A DNA stretch of 64,000 bases from Chloroflexota bacterium (GTDB lineage Bacteria; Chloroflexota; Anaerolineae; Aggregatilineales; Aggregatilineaceae): assembly GCA_012729765.1 (NCBI GenBank), contig JAAYCM010000119.1, positions 1 to 64,000 of the forward strand, given 5' to 3'. Shown here piece after piece: positions 14,491-23,949 of this stretch. The translations under genes and the position numbers were made by a program. Every line of letters starts with the position of its first letter. The first letter of the stretch is position 1. A model generated the notes under the pieces. That model had not been told where the DNA came from. It did not search any database and saw nothing but the letters and a program-made list of their open reading frames with translations.

Positions 14491-17403
14491 GTGACTGATC
14501 TCACACCGGGCAGACCGATCCACATTCTGGTCATAGACGAGAGCAGAGACGATCTGGCACAACTGGAGCACCTGTTGGCCGAAGCCCAACCGGAGTCCTT
14601 TCGCTTGGAACACGTAACCCGGCTGGATGCCGCCCTGAGCCGGCTGGCGCAGTCGCCATCCATTGATGCGATTCTGATCGCGCTCGCGCTGGCGCGGCAC
14701 CGGCATCACGCGGCCCTCAACAAGCTCAACGCCCGTGCGCCCGGCGTGCCGATCATTGTGCTGGCCGGGCACAGCGCTGAACCGCTGGCGGTCGATGCTC
14801 TGGCAGCGGGCGCGCAGGATTATCTGGTTAAGGAGCAGCTCAGCGCGGGGCTGCTGGTGCGTGCTATGCGCTATGCGATCATGAACCGGCGGCTGATCCG
14901 GCAGCTCGAAGGCTGCCCGGATACATCTGAAGCCGGTGGGGGCCAGATGGACAATGGAGACGAGCCGCCCGGAGACCTGCTCGATGTGGAGCACGATTTC
15001 ACCGCGGCGGTCCTCAACACGGTTGCCGCGCTGGTGATCGTGCTCGACGGTGAAGGGCGGATCGTGCGGTTCAACCGCGCCTGCGAGCAGATCACCGGCT
15101 ACCGCTTCGATGAAGTGCGCGGCAAGACGCTCTGGGAAACCGTCCTGCCGCCGGAAGCGATCGAGCCGGTCCGTGGCATGTTTCACACCCTGATGTCTGG
15201 AGATTTTCCACGCCAGTTCGAAAACGACTGGCTGACGCGCAGCGGGCAACGGCGACGCATCGTATGGTCGAACACGGCGCTGACGGACGAGCAAGGCCGG
15301 GTCAGCTATACGATTGGAACCGGCATCGACGTTACCGAACAACGCCAGGCTGAGATCGGCTTGCAGAGCAGCGAAGAGCGCTTCCGCGCCATTTTCGATG
15401 TGGCTGCCGTCGGAATTATCATGACGGATGCGGCGGGGCATATTCTCGAAAGCAACCCTGCGGCGCAGGCCATGTTGAGCTACAGCGCCGAGGAACTGCG
15501 GGACCGCACCTTTCAAGCCCTGACGCACGCCGACGATCTGGCCGAGAACGCCCGCCTGTTCGAAGACATGATGGCGGGCCGGCGTGACGGCTACCAGATG
15601 GAAAAGCGCTATATCCGCAAAGACGGTCAGATTATCTGGGTGCGCGTCTCGGTGTCGGTGATCCGGCCAGCGGATGGCAGTGCGCCGCGCAGCGTGGGCA
15701 TGATCGAGAATATCACCCAGCGCAAAGAGGCCGAAGCCGCCGAGCACCAGCAGCGGGCAGTGGCCGAGGCCCTGCGCGATACGACCGCCGCCCTCAACAG
15801 CACGCTGGAGCTGGATCGGATTCTGGAGCGGCTGCTGCACGACGTAGGCCGCGCCGTGCCGCATACCGCCGCCAACATTATGCTGATCGACTCCGGTATT
15901 GCGCGCGTGGTGCGCGGCTCCGGTTATGAAGCGCTGGGACTGGGCGCGTGGGTTCGTGATCTGCGCCTGCTGGTGAGCCAGGTGCCCAATCTGCGGCTGG
16001 CGCTCGAAGACCAGACCGCGCAGCTTATTGCCGACACACAGAACCACCCCGACTGGCTCGAGCTGCCGGAACTACATTGGATTCGCTCGCATATCAAGGC
16101 CCCTATCCGGCGCGAGGGACAGGTGATCGGCTTTCTCAACCTGGACAGCGACCAGCCCAATTTCTATAGCCAGGCCCACGTGGAGCGTCTGCAGGCCTTC
16201 GCCGATCAGGCCGCGATTGCGATCTGGAACGCGCAGCTTTACGACACGGTGCGCCGCCACGCCGTCGAACTTGAGGCGCGCGTCGAGGAGCGCACGGCTG
16301 AACTGGAGCAGCAGCGCGCCCAGCTTCAGGCCATTCTCGACGCGATGGGCGAGGGGGTGTTCTATGTCGATGGCTACAACCAGGTCCGCTATATCAACCG
16401 TGCCTTTGCCCGGCTGCTCGGCTACAGCATCGAGGAAGTGCGCCGCCGCCCGCTGACAATCTATCGCAGTGCGATGGCTGCGGTTGAGAACCTGGCGGCG
16501 TGGTCGGCTGAGGTGACGCAGACCATCGCGCAGGGTGAGACATGGCGTGGTGAGATTCAGCTCCAACGGCGCGACGATACCACCTTCGACGCGGGCGCGA
16601 CCGTGACGGCGGTCGTGCGGCCCGACGGTGAGCAGATCGGGCGCGTCGAGCTGATCCGCGATATCAGCCAGGAGAAGGCACTCCAGGCGCAGAAAGATCG
16701 CTTTATCGCCAACGCCTCGCACGAGCTGCGCACGCCGATCACCAATATCAAGATGCGGCTGTACCTGATCCGCCGCCAGCCGCTCCGCCTGGACGATCAT
16801 CTGGCCGTGCTCGACCAGGTGACGGAGCGCATGGAGAGCCTGGTTGATGACCTGCTCGACCTGTCGCGCTTCGAGCGGGGTGTGATTGAGCTTGACCGGC
16901 GCGACGTGGTTCTGCAAGACCTGATCGAGCGCGCGGTGACGATCCTCAAGCCGCACGCCGACTTCAAGCAGATCGCATTCAGCGCTGATCTGCCCCAGGT
17001 CCCGCTGCGCGTGAGCGGGGATCCCAAACGTCTGACACAGGTCCTCACCAACCTGATCGTAAACGCGATCAACTACACGCCTGAATCGGGTCATATCCAG
17101 CTTGTGCTCGCGTCGCAGCACGACGAAACCGGCGACTACGCGATCATCCGCGTGCGCGACAGCGGCGTCGGCATTTCGTCTCCGCTGCTAACGCAGATTT
17201 TTGAGCCGTTCTTCCGGGGGAGTGAAGGCTCTACGATCAAGGGGACCGGGCTGGGGCTGACCATTGCCAGGGAGATCATCGATCTGCACGAAGGGCGAAT
17301 CTGGGTGGAGAGCCAGCCGGGCGAGGGCAGCAGCTTCAACGTGCGGCTGGCGCTGCAACATCCGGCGCAGTCGGGCAGCGGCGCGGCGCGCCAGGAATCC
17401 TAG
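14491..17403 (+). CDS. Hybrid sensor histidine kinase, receiver-like/PAS/PAS/GAF/PAS/HisKA/HATPase, about 970 aa
   Basis: This is a soluble sensor kinase. Residues 5-125 fold like a response-regulator receiver (HILVIDESRDD start, LVKEQ end), but the phospho-accepting Asp position reads ILIALAL, so it cannot be phosphorylated normally. Then come two PAS domains (about 165-420; ALVIVLDGEGRIVRFN and GIIMTDAAGHILESN), a GAF domain (about 440-590), a coiled coil, a third PAS (GVFYVDGYNQVRYIN), HisKA with the phospho-His in ANASHELRTPITN, and HATPase with N, G1 and G2 boxes. GTG 14491 with GGAG upstream is preferred because it begins right at the receiver. In-frame starts at 14308, 14404 and 14413 exist. 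No cognate regulator is adjacent. Confidence 0.88.
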   Translation: MTDLTPGRPIHILVIDESRDDLAQLEHLLAEAQPESFRLEHVTRLDAALSRLAQSPSIDAILIALALARHRHHAALNKLNARAPGVPIIVLAGHSAEPLAVDALAAGAQDYLVKEQLSAGLLVRAMRYAIMNRRLIRQLEGCPDTSEAGGGQMDNGDEPPGDLLDVEHDFTAAVLNTVAALVIVLDGEGRIVRFNRACEQITGYRFDEVRGKTLWETVLPPEAIEPVRGMFHTLMSGDFPRQFENDWLTRSGQRRRIVWSNTALTDEQGRVSYTIGTGIDVTEQRQAEIGLQSSEERFRAIFDVAAVGIIMTDAAGHILESNPAAQAMLSYSAEELRDRTFQALTHADDLAENARLFEDMMAGRRDGYQMEKRYIRKDGQIIWVRVSVSVIRPADGSAPRSVGMIENITQRKEAEAAEHQQRAVAEALRDTTAALNSTLELDRILERLLHDVGRAVPHTAANIMLIDSGIARVVRGSGYEALGLGAWVRDLRLLVSQVPNLRLALEDQTAQLIADTQNHPDWLELPELHWIRSHIKAPIRREGQVIGFLNLDSDQPNFYSQAHVERLQAFADQAAIAIWNAQLYDTVRRHAVELEARVEERTAELEQQRAQLQAILDAMGEGVFYVDGYNQVRYINRAFARLLGYSIEEVRRRPLTIYRSAMAAVENLAAWSAEVTQTIAQGETWRGEIQLQRRDDTTFDAGATVTAVVRPDGEQIGRVELIRDISQEKALQAQKDRFIANASHELRTPITNIKMRLYLIRRQPLRLDDHLAVLDQVTERMESLVDDLLDLSRFERGVIELDRRDVVLQDLIERAVTILKPHADFKQIAFSADLPQVPLRVSGDPKRLTQVLTNLIVNAINYTPESGHIQLVLASQHDETGDYAIIRVRDSGVGISSPLLTQIFEPFFRGSEGSTIKGTGLGLTIAREIIDLHEGRIWVESQPGEGSSFNVRLALQHPAQSGSGAARQES

Positions 17404-17414
17404 CGGCGGGCGGA

Positions 17415-17442
17415 TGGTTTTCCGGCCCGGCCCCGCTATAAT
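17415..17442 (+). promoter_or_regulatory. Candidate promoter of the SO_0444-like permease
   Basis: A perfect TATAAT lies at 17437-17442, with TGGTTT at 17415-17420 as a weak -35 (16-base spacer). It is placed 33 bases before the TTG start, between the kinase stop and the permease. Confidence 0.45.
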
Positions 17443-17475
17443 GGCAGCCTGCAACGCCAACAGGAGCGAGAGCCT

Positions 17476-18360
17476 TTGGACCTTGCGGATGCTGTCAACG
17501 TCTTTGGCGCGCGCTTCCTCGCCGTTGTGATCGAGGGAGCGCCGTTTTTGCTGTTCGGCGCGCTGGCTTCCGGGCTGATCGCCGTGCTGCTGGAGCGGGA
17601 CGATCTGCGGCGCGTGGTCCCGCGTCGTACGGCGCTGGGGCTGATCGGCGGCGGGCTGCTGGGACTGGTCCTGCCGGTGGGCGAGTGTGGGGCGCTGCCG
17701 GTCGCGCGGCGTCTGCTGCATAAGGGTGTGCCCGCCCCGGCGGCGATCGCGTTTCTGCTGGCCGCGCCGGTCGTCAACCCGATCGTGCTCGCCAGCACCT
17801 ATGCCGCGCTGCGCCATCTCGCGCCGGAATTCGTGCTGCTGCGCGCAGGCATCGCCCTGATCGCGGCGCTGGTGGTCGGCGCGCTGTTTGCCCTGCATCC
17901 CGACTCCACGACTCTGCTGCGGATGCATGCCCTGGAGCCGCCGGACGCGCAGAGCGGACTGCGCCGGGTGCTGCGGCTGGCGGCGGTCGAATTTGTGAGC
18001 CTGGGGCGCTATCTGCTGCTGGGCGCGCTGCTGGCCGGAGCGCTCAACGTCGTGATTACGCTCGGCGATCTCGAAGCCTGGGCGACCAGCCCGGCGCGGT
18101 CGGTGCTGGCGCTCGAAGCCTGGGCGTTCATCCGTGCCGGGTGCAGTGCCGCCGACGCCTATACCGCGCGCGAGCTGGCCGGATCGTTCCCGCTGGGGCC
18201 GGTGCTGGGCTTTCTGGCACTCGGCCCGCTGCTGGATGCGCGCGGTGTGGTCATGCTGCTGGCCGTGTTCCGCCGCCGGATCGCACTGGCGCTGATCGGG
18301 CTGCCGGGGCTGATCGCCACACTGGTCGCCCTCGCGCTCGCGCTGAACGTGTCGTTTTAG
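17476..18360 (+). CDS. Permease of the DUF318/ArsP-like (SO_0444) family, 294 aa
   Basis: This is an integral membrane protein with about eight helices. The signature LPVGECGALPVARRLLHKG, followed by an APVVNPIVLAS motif, is diagnostic for the PF03773 permease family. The family includes methylarsenite efflux protein ArsP and SO_0444-type metal permeases. The conserved Cys in GECGALP is probably involved in metal or metalloid thiol chemistry. The second half repeats the same fold (FIRAGCSAADAYTARELAGS). TTG 17476 is used because AGGAG lies at suitable distance. The next gene starts eight bases after the stop, so the two may be cotranscribed. The substrate is not certain. Confidence 0.8.
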   Translation: MDLADAVNVFGARFLAVVIEGAPFLLFGALASGLIAVLLERDDLRRVVPRRTALGLIGGGLLGLVLPVGECGALPVARRLLHKGVPAPAAIAFLLAAPVVNPIVLASTYAALRHLAPEFVLLRAGIALIAALVVGALFALHPDSTTLLRMHALEPPDAQSGLRRVLRLAAVEFVSLGRYLLLGALLAGALNVVITLGDLEAWATSPARSVLALEAWAFIRAGCSAADAYTARELAGSFPLGPVLGFLALGPLLDARGVVMLLAVFRRRIALALIGLPGLIATLVALALALNVSF

Positions 18361-18368
18361 GAGCCGCG

Positions 18369-19778
18369 ATGCACGACGAACCACACACGCCGCGCCGGAT
18401 ACGGCTGAAGCCCGATCGCTTCGATCGCGCGACGATTGCGCTGGCGCTGGTGCTGCTGGCGGCGATCACTGGGGTGGTGCTGGCCGGGGATCGCGTGGGG
18501 GTGGCGGCGAGCGGCCATACGCCGGTCGGTGTCGCGGGCGGAGCCGATCCGATCCGCGTCCGCTTCACCAGCGCTATGTCGCCGCATTCCGCCGCTGCGC
18601 ATTTCCGCATCACGCCGGATGTGCCAGGCGATCTCATCTGGCAGGACGCGCACACGCTGGCCTTCTGGCCGCGCACACCGCTGATCCCCGGCGAAACCTA
18701 TACCGTGACGATCACGGCGGGCGCGGAGTCGGTGCATGGCGCAACACTGCTCGACGATTTTCGCTGGTCATTCACCGTCCGGGAGCCGCGCGTGGTCTAT
18801 CTCGCGCCGCCGGATGCCCTGGCCCGCAACCTGTACATGGCCGATTTCGACACAGGCCAGACCTTTCAACTGACGTTTGACGAGTACGGCATCGAGGATT
18901 ACGCGGTCAGCCCCAATGGCCGCGCACTTGCCTACACCCACGCCAATCCCGATGGCACGAGCGATATCTGGCTGCTCGATCTGCTTGATCAGAGCACGCG
19001 CCCGCTCACGAACTGTGTGGACGCGCTGTGCAACGCGCCCGCCTGGAAGCCGGACAGCACGCAGATCGCCTACCAGCGCGCCGAGCTGGGAGACGGGGCG
19101 GGGACCGGCATCGGGCACAGCCGGGCGTGGATCGTGGATGTGGCGACGCTGGCAACCGGGCTGCTGTTCGACGATGCCCAGATTCTCGGCGCAGAGCCGG
19201 TCTGGTCGCCGGATGGATCGCGGGTTGCGGCGTTCGATGCGGCGCTGCCGGGCATCCGCGTGCGCGATCTGGCAACCGGCGACGAGACGCTGATCCCCAC
19301 GCTGCAAGGCATCACCGGGCGTTTCTCGCCGGACGGGCAAACGCTGGTCTACCCGGTCCTGGTGCGCGGCGCGCTCGGCCAGGAGTTTTATACCCACCTG
19401 GAAGCGGTCGATCTGCAAACTGTGGAACGTGTGCAGCTCAGCGGGCCGGAAGACACGCCGCTTGAGGATTCCGACGCGGCCTGGTCACCGGACGGATCGC
19501 GGCTGGCGATCACGCGCCGCTACCTGGACGAGCGCTTTACCCCTGGCCGCCAGATTTACCTGCTCGACCCGGCCACGCTGGAAGTCGAGCCGCTGGTTGT
19601 GGACGCGGCGTATAACCATGCCGTATTGAGTTGGGATCAGACCGGGACGCGGCTGGTATTCCAACGCCTGCGGCTGGGGCAAGCTGAGGCCCAGCCGGAA
19701 GTCTGGATCGTGGACGTGGCATCAGGCGATCTGACCCAGGTTGCCGCGGGAGCCTTCTCGCCGCGCTGGGTGCCGTGA
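18369..19778 (+). CDS. Membrane-anchored Ig-like plus TolB/WD40-like propeller protein, 469 aa
   Basis: Residues 20-45 form an N-terminal signal anchor (ATIALALVLLAAITGVVLAG). Residues 60-140 resemble a bacterial Ig-like (SbsA/Ig_5 type) domain, with IRVRFTSAMSP and a TLAFWPRTPLIPGETYTV strand pair. The rest is a six-bladed PD40/WD40-like propeller with repeated SPDGSRLA or SPNGRALAY blade signatures. Such proteins are exported and usually act as binding scaffolds. ATG 18369 follows the permease stop by eight bases; the longer open frame upstream overlaps the permease and is not real. It has a paralogue-like relative at 33447. Confidence 0.82.
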   Translation: MHDEPHTPRRIRLKPDRFDRATIALALVLLAAITGVVLAGDRVGVAASGHTPVGVAGGADPIRVRFTSAMSPHSAAAHFRITPDVPGDLIWQDAHTLAFWPRTPLIPGETYTVTITAGAESVHGATLLDDFRWSFTVREPRVVYLAPPDALARNLYMADFDTGQTFQLTFDEYGIEDYAVSPNGRALAYTHANPDGTSDIWLLDLLDQSTRPLTNCVDALCNAPAWKPDSTQIAYQRAELGDGAGTGIGHSRAWIVDVATLATGLLFDDAQILGAEPVWSPDGSRVAAFDAALPGIRVRDLATGDETLIPTLQGITGRFSPDGQTLVYPVLVRGALGQEFYTHLEAVDLQTVERVQLSGPEDTPLEDSDAAWSPDGSRLAITRRYLDERFTPGRQIYLLDPATLEVEPLVVDAAYNHAVLSWDQTGTRLVFQRLRLGQAEAQPEVWIVDVASGDLTQVAAGAFSPRWVP

Positions 19779-19809
19779 TAAAAATGGGGCAGACCGCGAA
19801 GCCTGCCCC
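19779..19809 (-). terminator. Terminator of the secreted propeller-like gene
   Basis: On the minus strand GGGGCAG pairs with CTGCCCC around a 10-base loop, followed by ATTTTTAT. It serves the minus-strand gene ending at 19839 and lies where two genes converge. Confidence 0.7.
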
Positions 19810-19838
19810 TGCGCAACCTCTCGACGAATGGTGCGGCG

Positions 19839-20879
19839 CTATTCCAGGCCGGGCACCGGCACGAAGCCCAGAATCGTCTGCGGGTACTGGTCCGTCACCA
19901 GCAGGAAGCCGACATCATCCAGCCGGACGATGCCTTCCCAGTTGCGCGCATCCTCGCCAGGCAGCTCCAACTGGACCGGCGCGCGATCGACGAACGTAAT
20001 ACCGTCCGCGTCATACTGCAAGGCCACCAGCCGCTCGACGTGCGGATACTGGGCGTGGGTTAGTCCCTGGCCGTATTCCTCGACCAGCGGATCGCTCTCC
20101 GGCAGCAGGAAGTCCTCGCCGGGGAAGAAGTAGTTGATCACCCAGAATTCGCCGCCCGCGCTCAGAGTCGTGGCGTCCGTCACGCGATATTCAATATTGG
20201 GCAAGGCCACGCCGCCGGGCGCGCCCAGGCTGGCATCCGTCACCTGCGCCTGGGGCTGCGGATTGACGCCCGCGCCGCTCAGCTCGTAGAGCGCCACGAT
20301 CTGATCGCCGGCCAGGAACAGCGACTCAAAGGAGATATTGCCGAACTCGGTCTGCGGCAGCAGCTCCAACTGGTTCTCCAGATCGAGGTTGATCGCGCTC
20401 AGGTCCGGCTCGACCGTGCCCGCGACCAGATAGCCGCGCATCGAGCCGTCAGGCATCTCGGCCTCGATGGTGAGATAGACCGTGTCGCCATCGAAGGCCA
20501 CCGCCTCGAAGCCGTCGAAACCCTCGACCGTCTGCACGATATCCGGCCCGATGACCGGCACTTCGACCGGGGTTAGCGGCTCCGGCGACTGCCCGTAGGC
20601 TTTCGCCAGCAGATAAGTCATGATGTCGTCTTTCGCCAGGGCAAAGAATTTACCGGCGTTACCCTCGGTGGCGTAGATATTTGGATTCTCGGCCAGCAGC
20701 AAGAGCCAGTCGCCGTACCAGTCCATGCCGGAGATCTCGGCCTCAGGGGCGGACGCAGCGCCGCTTAGCTCGATGATCGTAACCGGCGTTTCGGGCGCGG
20801 CATCCTGCGCGCGCGTGATCGGGACCATCACCAGCACCGCGATCAGCAGCGCCGCCAGCAGCATAGAACGTTTAGCCAT
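19839..20879 (-). CDS. Secreted propeller-like protein (phytase/esterase-like), 346 aa
   Basis: A signal peptide covers residues 1-24 (basic MAKR, hydrophobic core, ITRAQ end, much like that of the sugar-binding protein). The mature protein has repeated beta-strand segments with ISGMDWYGDWLLLLAEN, FDGFEAVAFDGDTVYLTIEAE and NWEGIVRLDDVGFLLVTDQYP. This EGIV...LLVTDQ pattern resembles the esterase-like/phytase-like (PF13449) propeller proteins, which bind calcium and act outside the cell. The assignment is by resemblance only. It converges with the propeller gene at 18369 and shares an intergenic terminator. Confidence 0.7.
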   Translation of the reverse strand: MAKRSMLLAALLIAVLVMVPITRAQDAAPETPVTIIELSGAASAPEAEISGMDWYGDWLLLLAENPNIYATEGNAGKFFALAKDDIMTYLLAKAYGQSPEPLTPVEVPVIGPDIVQTVEGFDGFEAVAFDGDTVYLTIEAEMPDGSMRGYLVAGTVEPDLSAINLDLENQLELLPQTEFGNISFESLFLAGDQIVALYELSGAGVNPQPQAQVTDASLGAPGGVALPNIEYRVTDATTLSAGGEFWVINYFFPGEDFLLPESDPLVEEYGQGLTHAQYPHVERLVALQYDADGITFVDRAPVQLELPGEDARNWEGIVRLDDVGFLLVTDQYPQTILGFVPVPGLE

Positions 20880-20934
20880 GACTACTCACCTCTCTTAAAT
20901 AAAAGGGATATGCGAGGGGAACAAGCTTGATTTT

Positions 20935-20940
20935 ATTATA
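20935..20940 (-). promoter_or_regulatory. -10 box of the secreted propeller-like gene
   Basis: TATAAT on the minus strand at 20940-20935 lies about 55 bases before ATG 20879. The intergenic region 20880-21039 also serves the divergent MFS gene, where TACGAT at 20989-20994 could be its -10. Confidence 0.4.
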
Positions 20941-21039
20941 GCGGGATCAGCCGGGCATCCGCCTTATGGCCGATTTCCTGTCCTGTGCTACGATTAAGCC
21001 ACGCTCGCGCCTCGTTCTTACGCCACAGGAGCAGACCTG

Positions 21040-23127
21040 GTGACCACAACCGTATACCGCGACTCGTTCGAGGGCCTGGACGAAGCCACCTACCGGCGGC
21101 GTAAGCGCGCCTGGGTGCTCTACGACTGGGCCAATTCCGCCTTTGCGACGACGATCCTGGCGGCGGTGCTGCCCGCCTATTACAGCGGCGTGGCGGGGGC
21201 CAACCTGCCCAGCGAGGCGACCGCGACCGGCTATTGGAGCGTGACGCTTTCGCTCAGCCTGTTCATCGTGGCGATCCTCTCGCCCATCCTGGGGACTGTC
21301 TCCGACGTGGTGCGCGGCAAAAAGAAGTTCCTGGCGCTGTTCGCCGGGATCGGCATCGTTGGGACCGGGCTGCTGGTGCTGGTCGGGACCGGCGACTGGC
21401 TGCTGGCTTCGATCCTGTTCCTGATCGGGCGCGTCGGGTTTTCGGCCTCGATTGTGTTCTATGATGCGCTGCTGCCGCATGTCGCCCGGCCCGACGACGT
21501 GGACCGGCTCTCGGCCAGCGGCTACGCGGTCGGCTATCTGGGCGGCGGGCTGCTGCTGGCGGTCAATGTCGTGATGATCTTTGTCCTGGGCAGCGAATGG
21601 GGCGCGCGCCTGTCGTTCCTCAGCGTGGCGATCTGGTGGGCGATCTTCACCGTGCCGGTGCTGCGTGTCGTGCCGGAGCCGCCCGCCGTCACAACGGCGC
21701 TGCGGGCCGGGCGCAGTGTGCTTGGCGCGACAATCGACCAGCTTCGCACCACCTTTCGCGATCTGCGCCAGTACCGCGAATTATTCAAGTTCCTGATCGC
21801 GTTCCTGATCTACAACGACGGCATCGGCACGATCATCGGGCTGGCCGTGATCTACGGCGCGGAACTGGGCTTCGGCACGCTGGAACTGGTCGGCGCGCTG
21901 CTGCTGGTGCAGTTCGTCGGCATCCCGTTCAGCCTGATCTTCGGACGGCTGCCCTATCCCACCGAGCCGCGCCGCGCGATCTTCCTGGCGTTCATCCTGT
22001 GGAATGCGATCATGATGCCGCTGGTCGGGTTGGGTAGCAAGCGCCTGCTCGACGCGGACCTGACCGGCGCGCCGCTGCCCGATTATGAGACGGTCGGCGC
22101 GGCGGTCGGCACGGATGACTATGCCGCCGACGATCCCGACGTGGTCGCGCTGGGGCTGGTCGATCCCGACGACACCGCACGCGCATTCGAAGCGGCTCCG
22201 GCGGATATGTGGCAGAGCGCCGCCGTGGACGAGGCCGAGTTTGACGACGAGGCGCTGACGTATGTCAGCAGCGACACGCCGGGCGCGGCCTACCAGATCG
22301 ACTACAACGGGCGCGCGATCGAGTTGTTCCATTCCGAAGGGCCGGATCGCGGCATCTTCCGCGTGTATCTCGATGGCGAGCCATATGCTTTCGAGGACGC
22401 CGACGACGATCTGGAGACGGGCGAAGTGGACGCCTATCGCGGCACGGTGCGCTGGAACAACCGCCTGACCATCGAGGCGGATGACGAGGGCACGCATACG
22501 TTGATGGTGATCAACACCGGGCGCGCTGACGAACGCGCCGAGGGGACGCGGATCGACCTGGGGCGCGTGGAAGTGCTGCCGCCTGCGCGCGAGTCCAACC
22601 TGGGGATCGTGCTCGGCATCCTGGCCGCGATCGAGCTGGTCGGGCTGGCGCTGGCCTGGACCATCGGCGGGCGGCTGGTGCGCGGCCTGGCCGAGACGCT
22701 CAACACCAAGCGCGCGGTGCTGCTGGCGCTGCTGGTCTACTCCGTGATCGCGATCTGGGGCTACTTCATCGACGCCGTGTTGGAATTCTGGCTGCTGGCG
22801 TGGATGGTGGCGATTGTGCAGGGCGGCAGCCAGGCGCTCAGCCGCAGCCTCTATGCCAGCCTGTCGCCGCGCGCCAAGAGCGGTGAGTTCTTCGGCTTCT
22901 TCTCGGTGATGGAAAAGTTCGCCGGGATCATCGGCCCGGCCATCTTCGCCTTCGCAATCGCCATCTTCGGCAGCAGCCGCCCCGCCGTGCTAAGCCTGAT
23001 CGTGCTGTTCATCGTTGGCGGCCTGCTGCTGCTGCGCGTCGATGTAGACGAGGGGCGGCGCATCGCCAAAGCCGAGGACGAGGCGCTGTTCGGCAGCGGC
23101 GCGGTCAAGGGGGATCCCGCATCCTGA
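21040..23127 (+). CDS. UMF1/Atg22-type MFS transporter with an inserted beta-sandwich domain, 695 aa
   Basis: The first ~330 residues are the N-half of a UMF1 major facilitator. AWVLYDWANSAFATTIL is the family hallmark, followed by a SPILGTVSDVVRGKKKF loop. The C-half lies at about 525-680 with GGSQALSRSLYASLSP and EFFGFFSVMEKFAGIIGP. Between them about 190 acidic residues are inserted. These include AIELFHSEGPDRGIFRVYLDGEPY and DEGTHTLMVIN, the strand pattern of a carbohydrate-binding-like jelly roll. Typical UMF1 proteins are about 430-480 aa, so the insert explains the length. It should face outside the cell. GTG 21040 has AGGAG upstream. The transported substrate is unknown. Confidence 0.88.
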   Translation: MTTTVYRDSFEGLDEATYRRRKRAWVLYDWANSAFATTILAAVLPAYYSGVAGANLPSEATATGYWSVTLSLSLFIVAILSPILGTVSDVVRGKKKFLALFAGIGIVGTGLLVLVGTGDWLLASILFLIGRVGFSASIVFYDALLPHVARPDDVDRLSASGYAVGYLGGGLLLAVNVVMIFVLGSEWGARLSFLSVAIWWAIFTVPVLRVVPEPPAVTTALRAGRSVLGATIDQLRTTFRDLRQYRELFKFLIAFLIYNDGIGTIIGLAVIYGAELGFGTLELVGALLLVQFVGIPFSLIFGRLPYPTEPRRAIFLAFILWNAIMMPLVGLGSKRLLDADLTGAPLPDYETVGAAVGTDDYAADDPDVVALGLVDPDDTARAFEAAPADMWQSAAVDEAEFDDEALTYVSSDTPGAAYQIDYNGRAIELFHSEGPDRGIFRVYLDGEPYAFEDADDDLETGEVDAYRGTVRWNNRLTIEADDEGTHTLMVINTGRADERAEGTRIDLGRVEVLPPARESNLGIVLGILAAIELVGLALAWTIGGRLVRGLAETLNTKRAVLLALLVYSVIAIWGYFIDAVLEFWLLAWMVAIVQGGSQALSRSLYASLSPRAKSGEFFGFFSVMEKFAGIIGPAIFAFAIAIFGSSRPAVLSLIVLFIVGGLLLLRVDVDEGRRIAKAEDEALFGSGAVKGDPAS

Positions 23128-23178
23128 TTGTCAATCTGGCATCGTCCGGCAGTGTCTAGAGAGATAAGGGGACCAACG

Positions 23179-23925
23179 ATGAAATTCCGAAGCCAGTCCT
23201 CGACCCTGCTGTTAGTGTTGTTCCTGATGGCCGCAGCGGTTTTACTGCGTATCGTGTGGGTGCGTCTGCCGGATGTTCAGAACGATCAGCAGCGCACCCT
23301 GCTGATCGAGATCGCGAAGACTCTGCTGCAACTGGCCGTGATCGCGGTGATCGGCGGCGCGGTCAAGCTGGTGTATGACCGGATCATGGAAGAGCGCCGC
23401 GAAGCGATCAAAGCCCAGGAACAGGAGCGCGCCGTACGGAAAGCCCAGAACGAGCATCGCGAGAAGCTGCTTAACGAGTTGATTGAGGCACGGGCGCAAG
23501 TCGAAGAGGCCCGGCGCAGCTATCGACTGACCGAGACGAAGGGCGCGCTCGCCTGCTATCAAGAGACAATGGCTGCACTGCTCCGCGCCCGTCTGAAACT
23601 GTCGCATATCTGGAACTATCTGGAAACATCGAGCTACCTGTTCGTGCAGGAAGAAGCAGTCCAGCATGGCATTGATGCCATGAAACGCTATCTCGATGGC
23701 CTGATCGACGAATACGAGGACGAGATGCATGCTCCCAGACTGGCCGATATGCCCGAAAGCGAGCAGACTGCCTATCTGCGCCGGCTGACCCGCTTTGGCG
23801 ACTTTGTGGACCGCAGCAAAGAGCGCGGCGGCGCGGCACCCAGCGAATACGAAGGTACCTTCCTCGTGGCAGCCTATCGCCCGGCAGTCAAGATCATGCG
23901 CGACGAGGTGCTGGCCGGAATTTGA
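23179..23925 (+). CDS. Membrane-anchored coiled-coil protein, 248 aa
   Basis: I do not recognise a family. Two hydrophobic segments lie at the N terminus (LLLVLFLMAAAVLLRIVW and LLQLAVIAVIGGAVKLVY). A long basic/acidic coiled coil follows, residues 70-125 (EERREAIKAQEQERAVRKAQ onwards), then a helical domain with many Tyr and Arg. ATG 23179 is preferred because AAGGGG lies upstream; the frame is open to 23128. It starts 51 bases after the UMF1 gene and may be cotranscribed with it. A hairpin at 23950 ends both this transcript and the convergent PDZ gene. Confidence 0.65.
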   Translation: MKFRSQSSTLLLVLFLMAAAVLLRIVWVRLPDVQNDQQRTLLIEIAKTLLQLAVIAVIGGAVKLVYDRIMEERREAIKAQEQERAVRKAQNEHREKLLNELIEARAQVEEARRSYRLTETKGALACYQETMAALLRARLKLSHIWNYLETSSYLFVQEEAVQHGIDAMKRYLDGLIDEYEDEMHAPRLADMPESEQTAYLRRLTRFGDFVDRSKERGGAAPSEYEGTFLVAAYRPAVKIMRDEVLAGI

Positions 23926-23949
23926 ACCGGCGCTGTCGCATAAAAGTTC

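Noticed and set aside
14356-16047. Minus-strand 563-codon frame within the PAS/GAF kinase
   Set aside because: Antisense to recognised PAS and GAF domains and without its own motifs.
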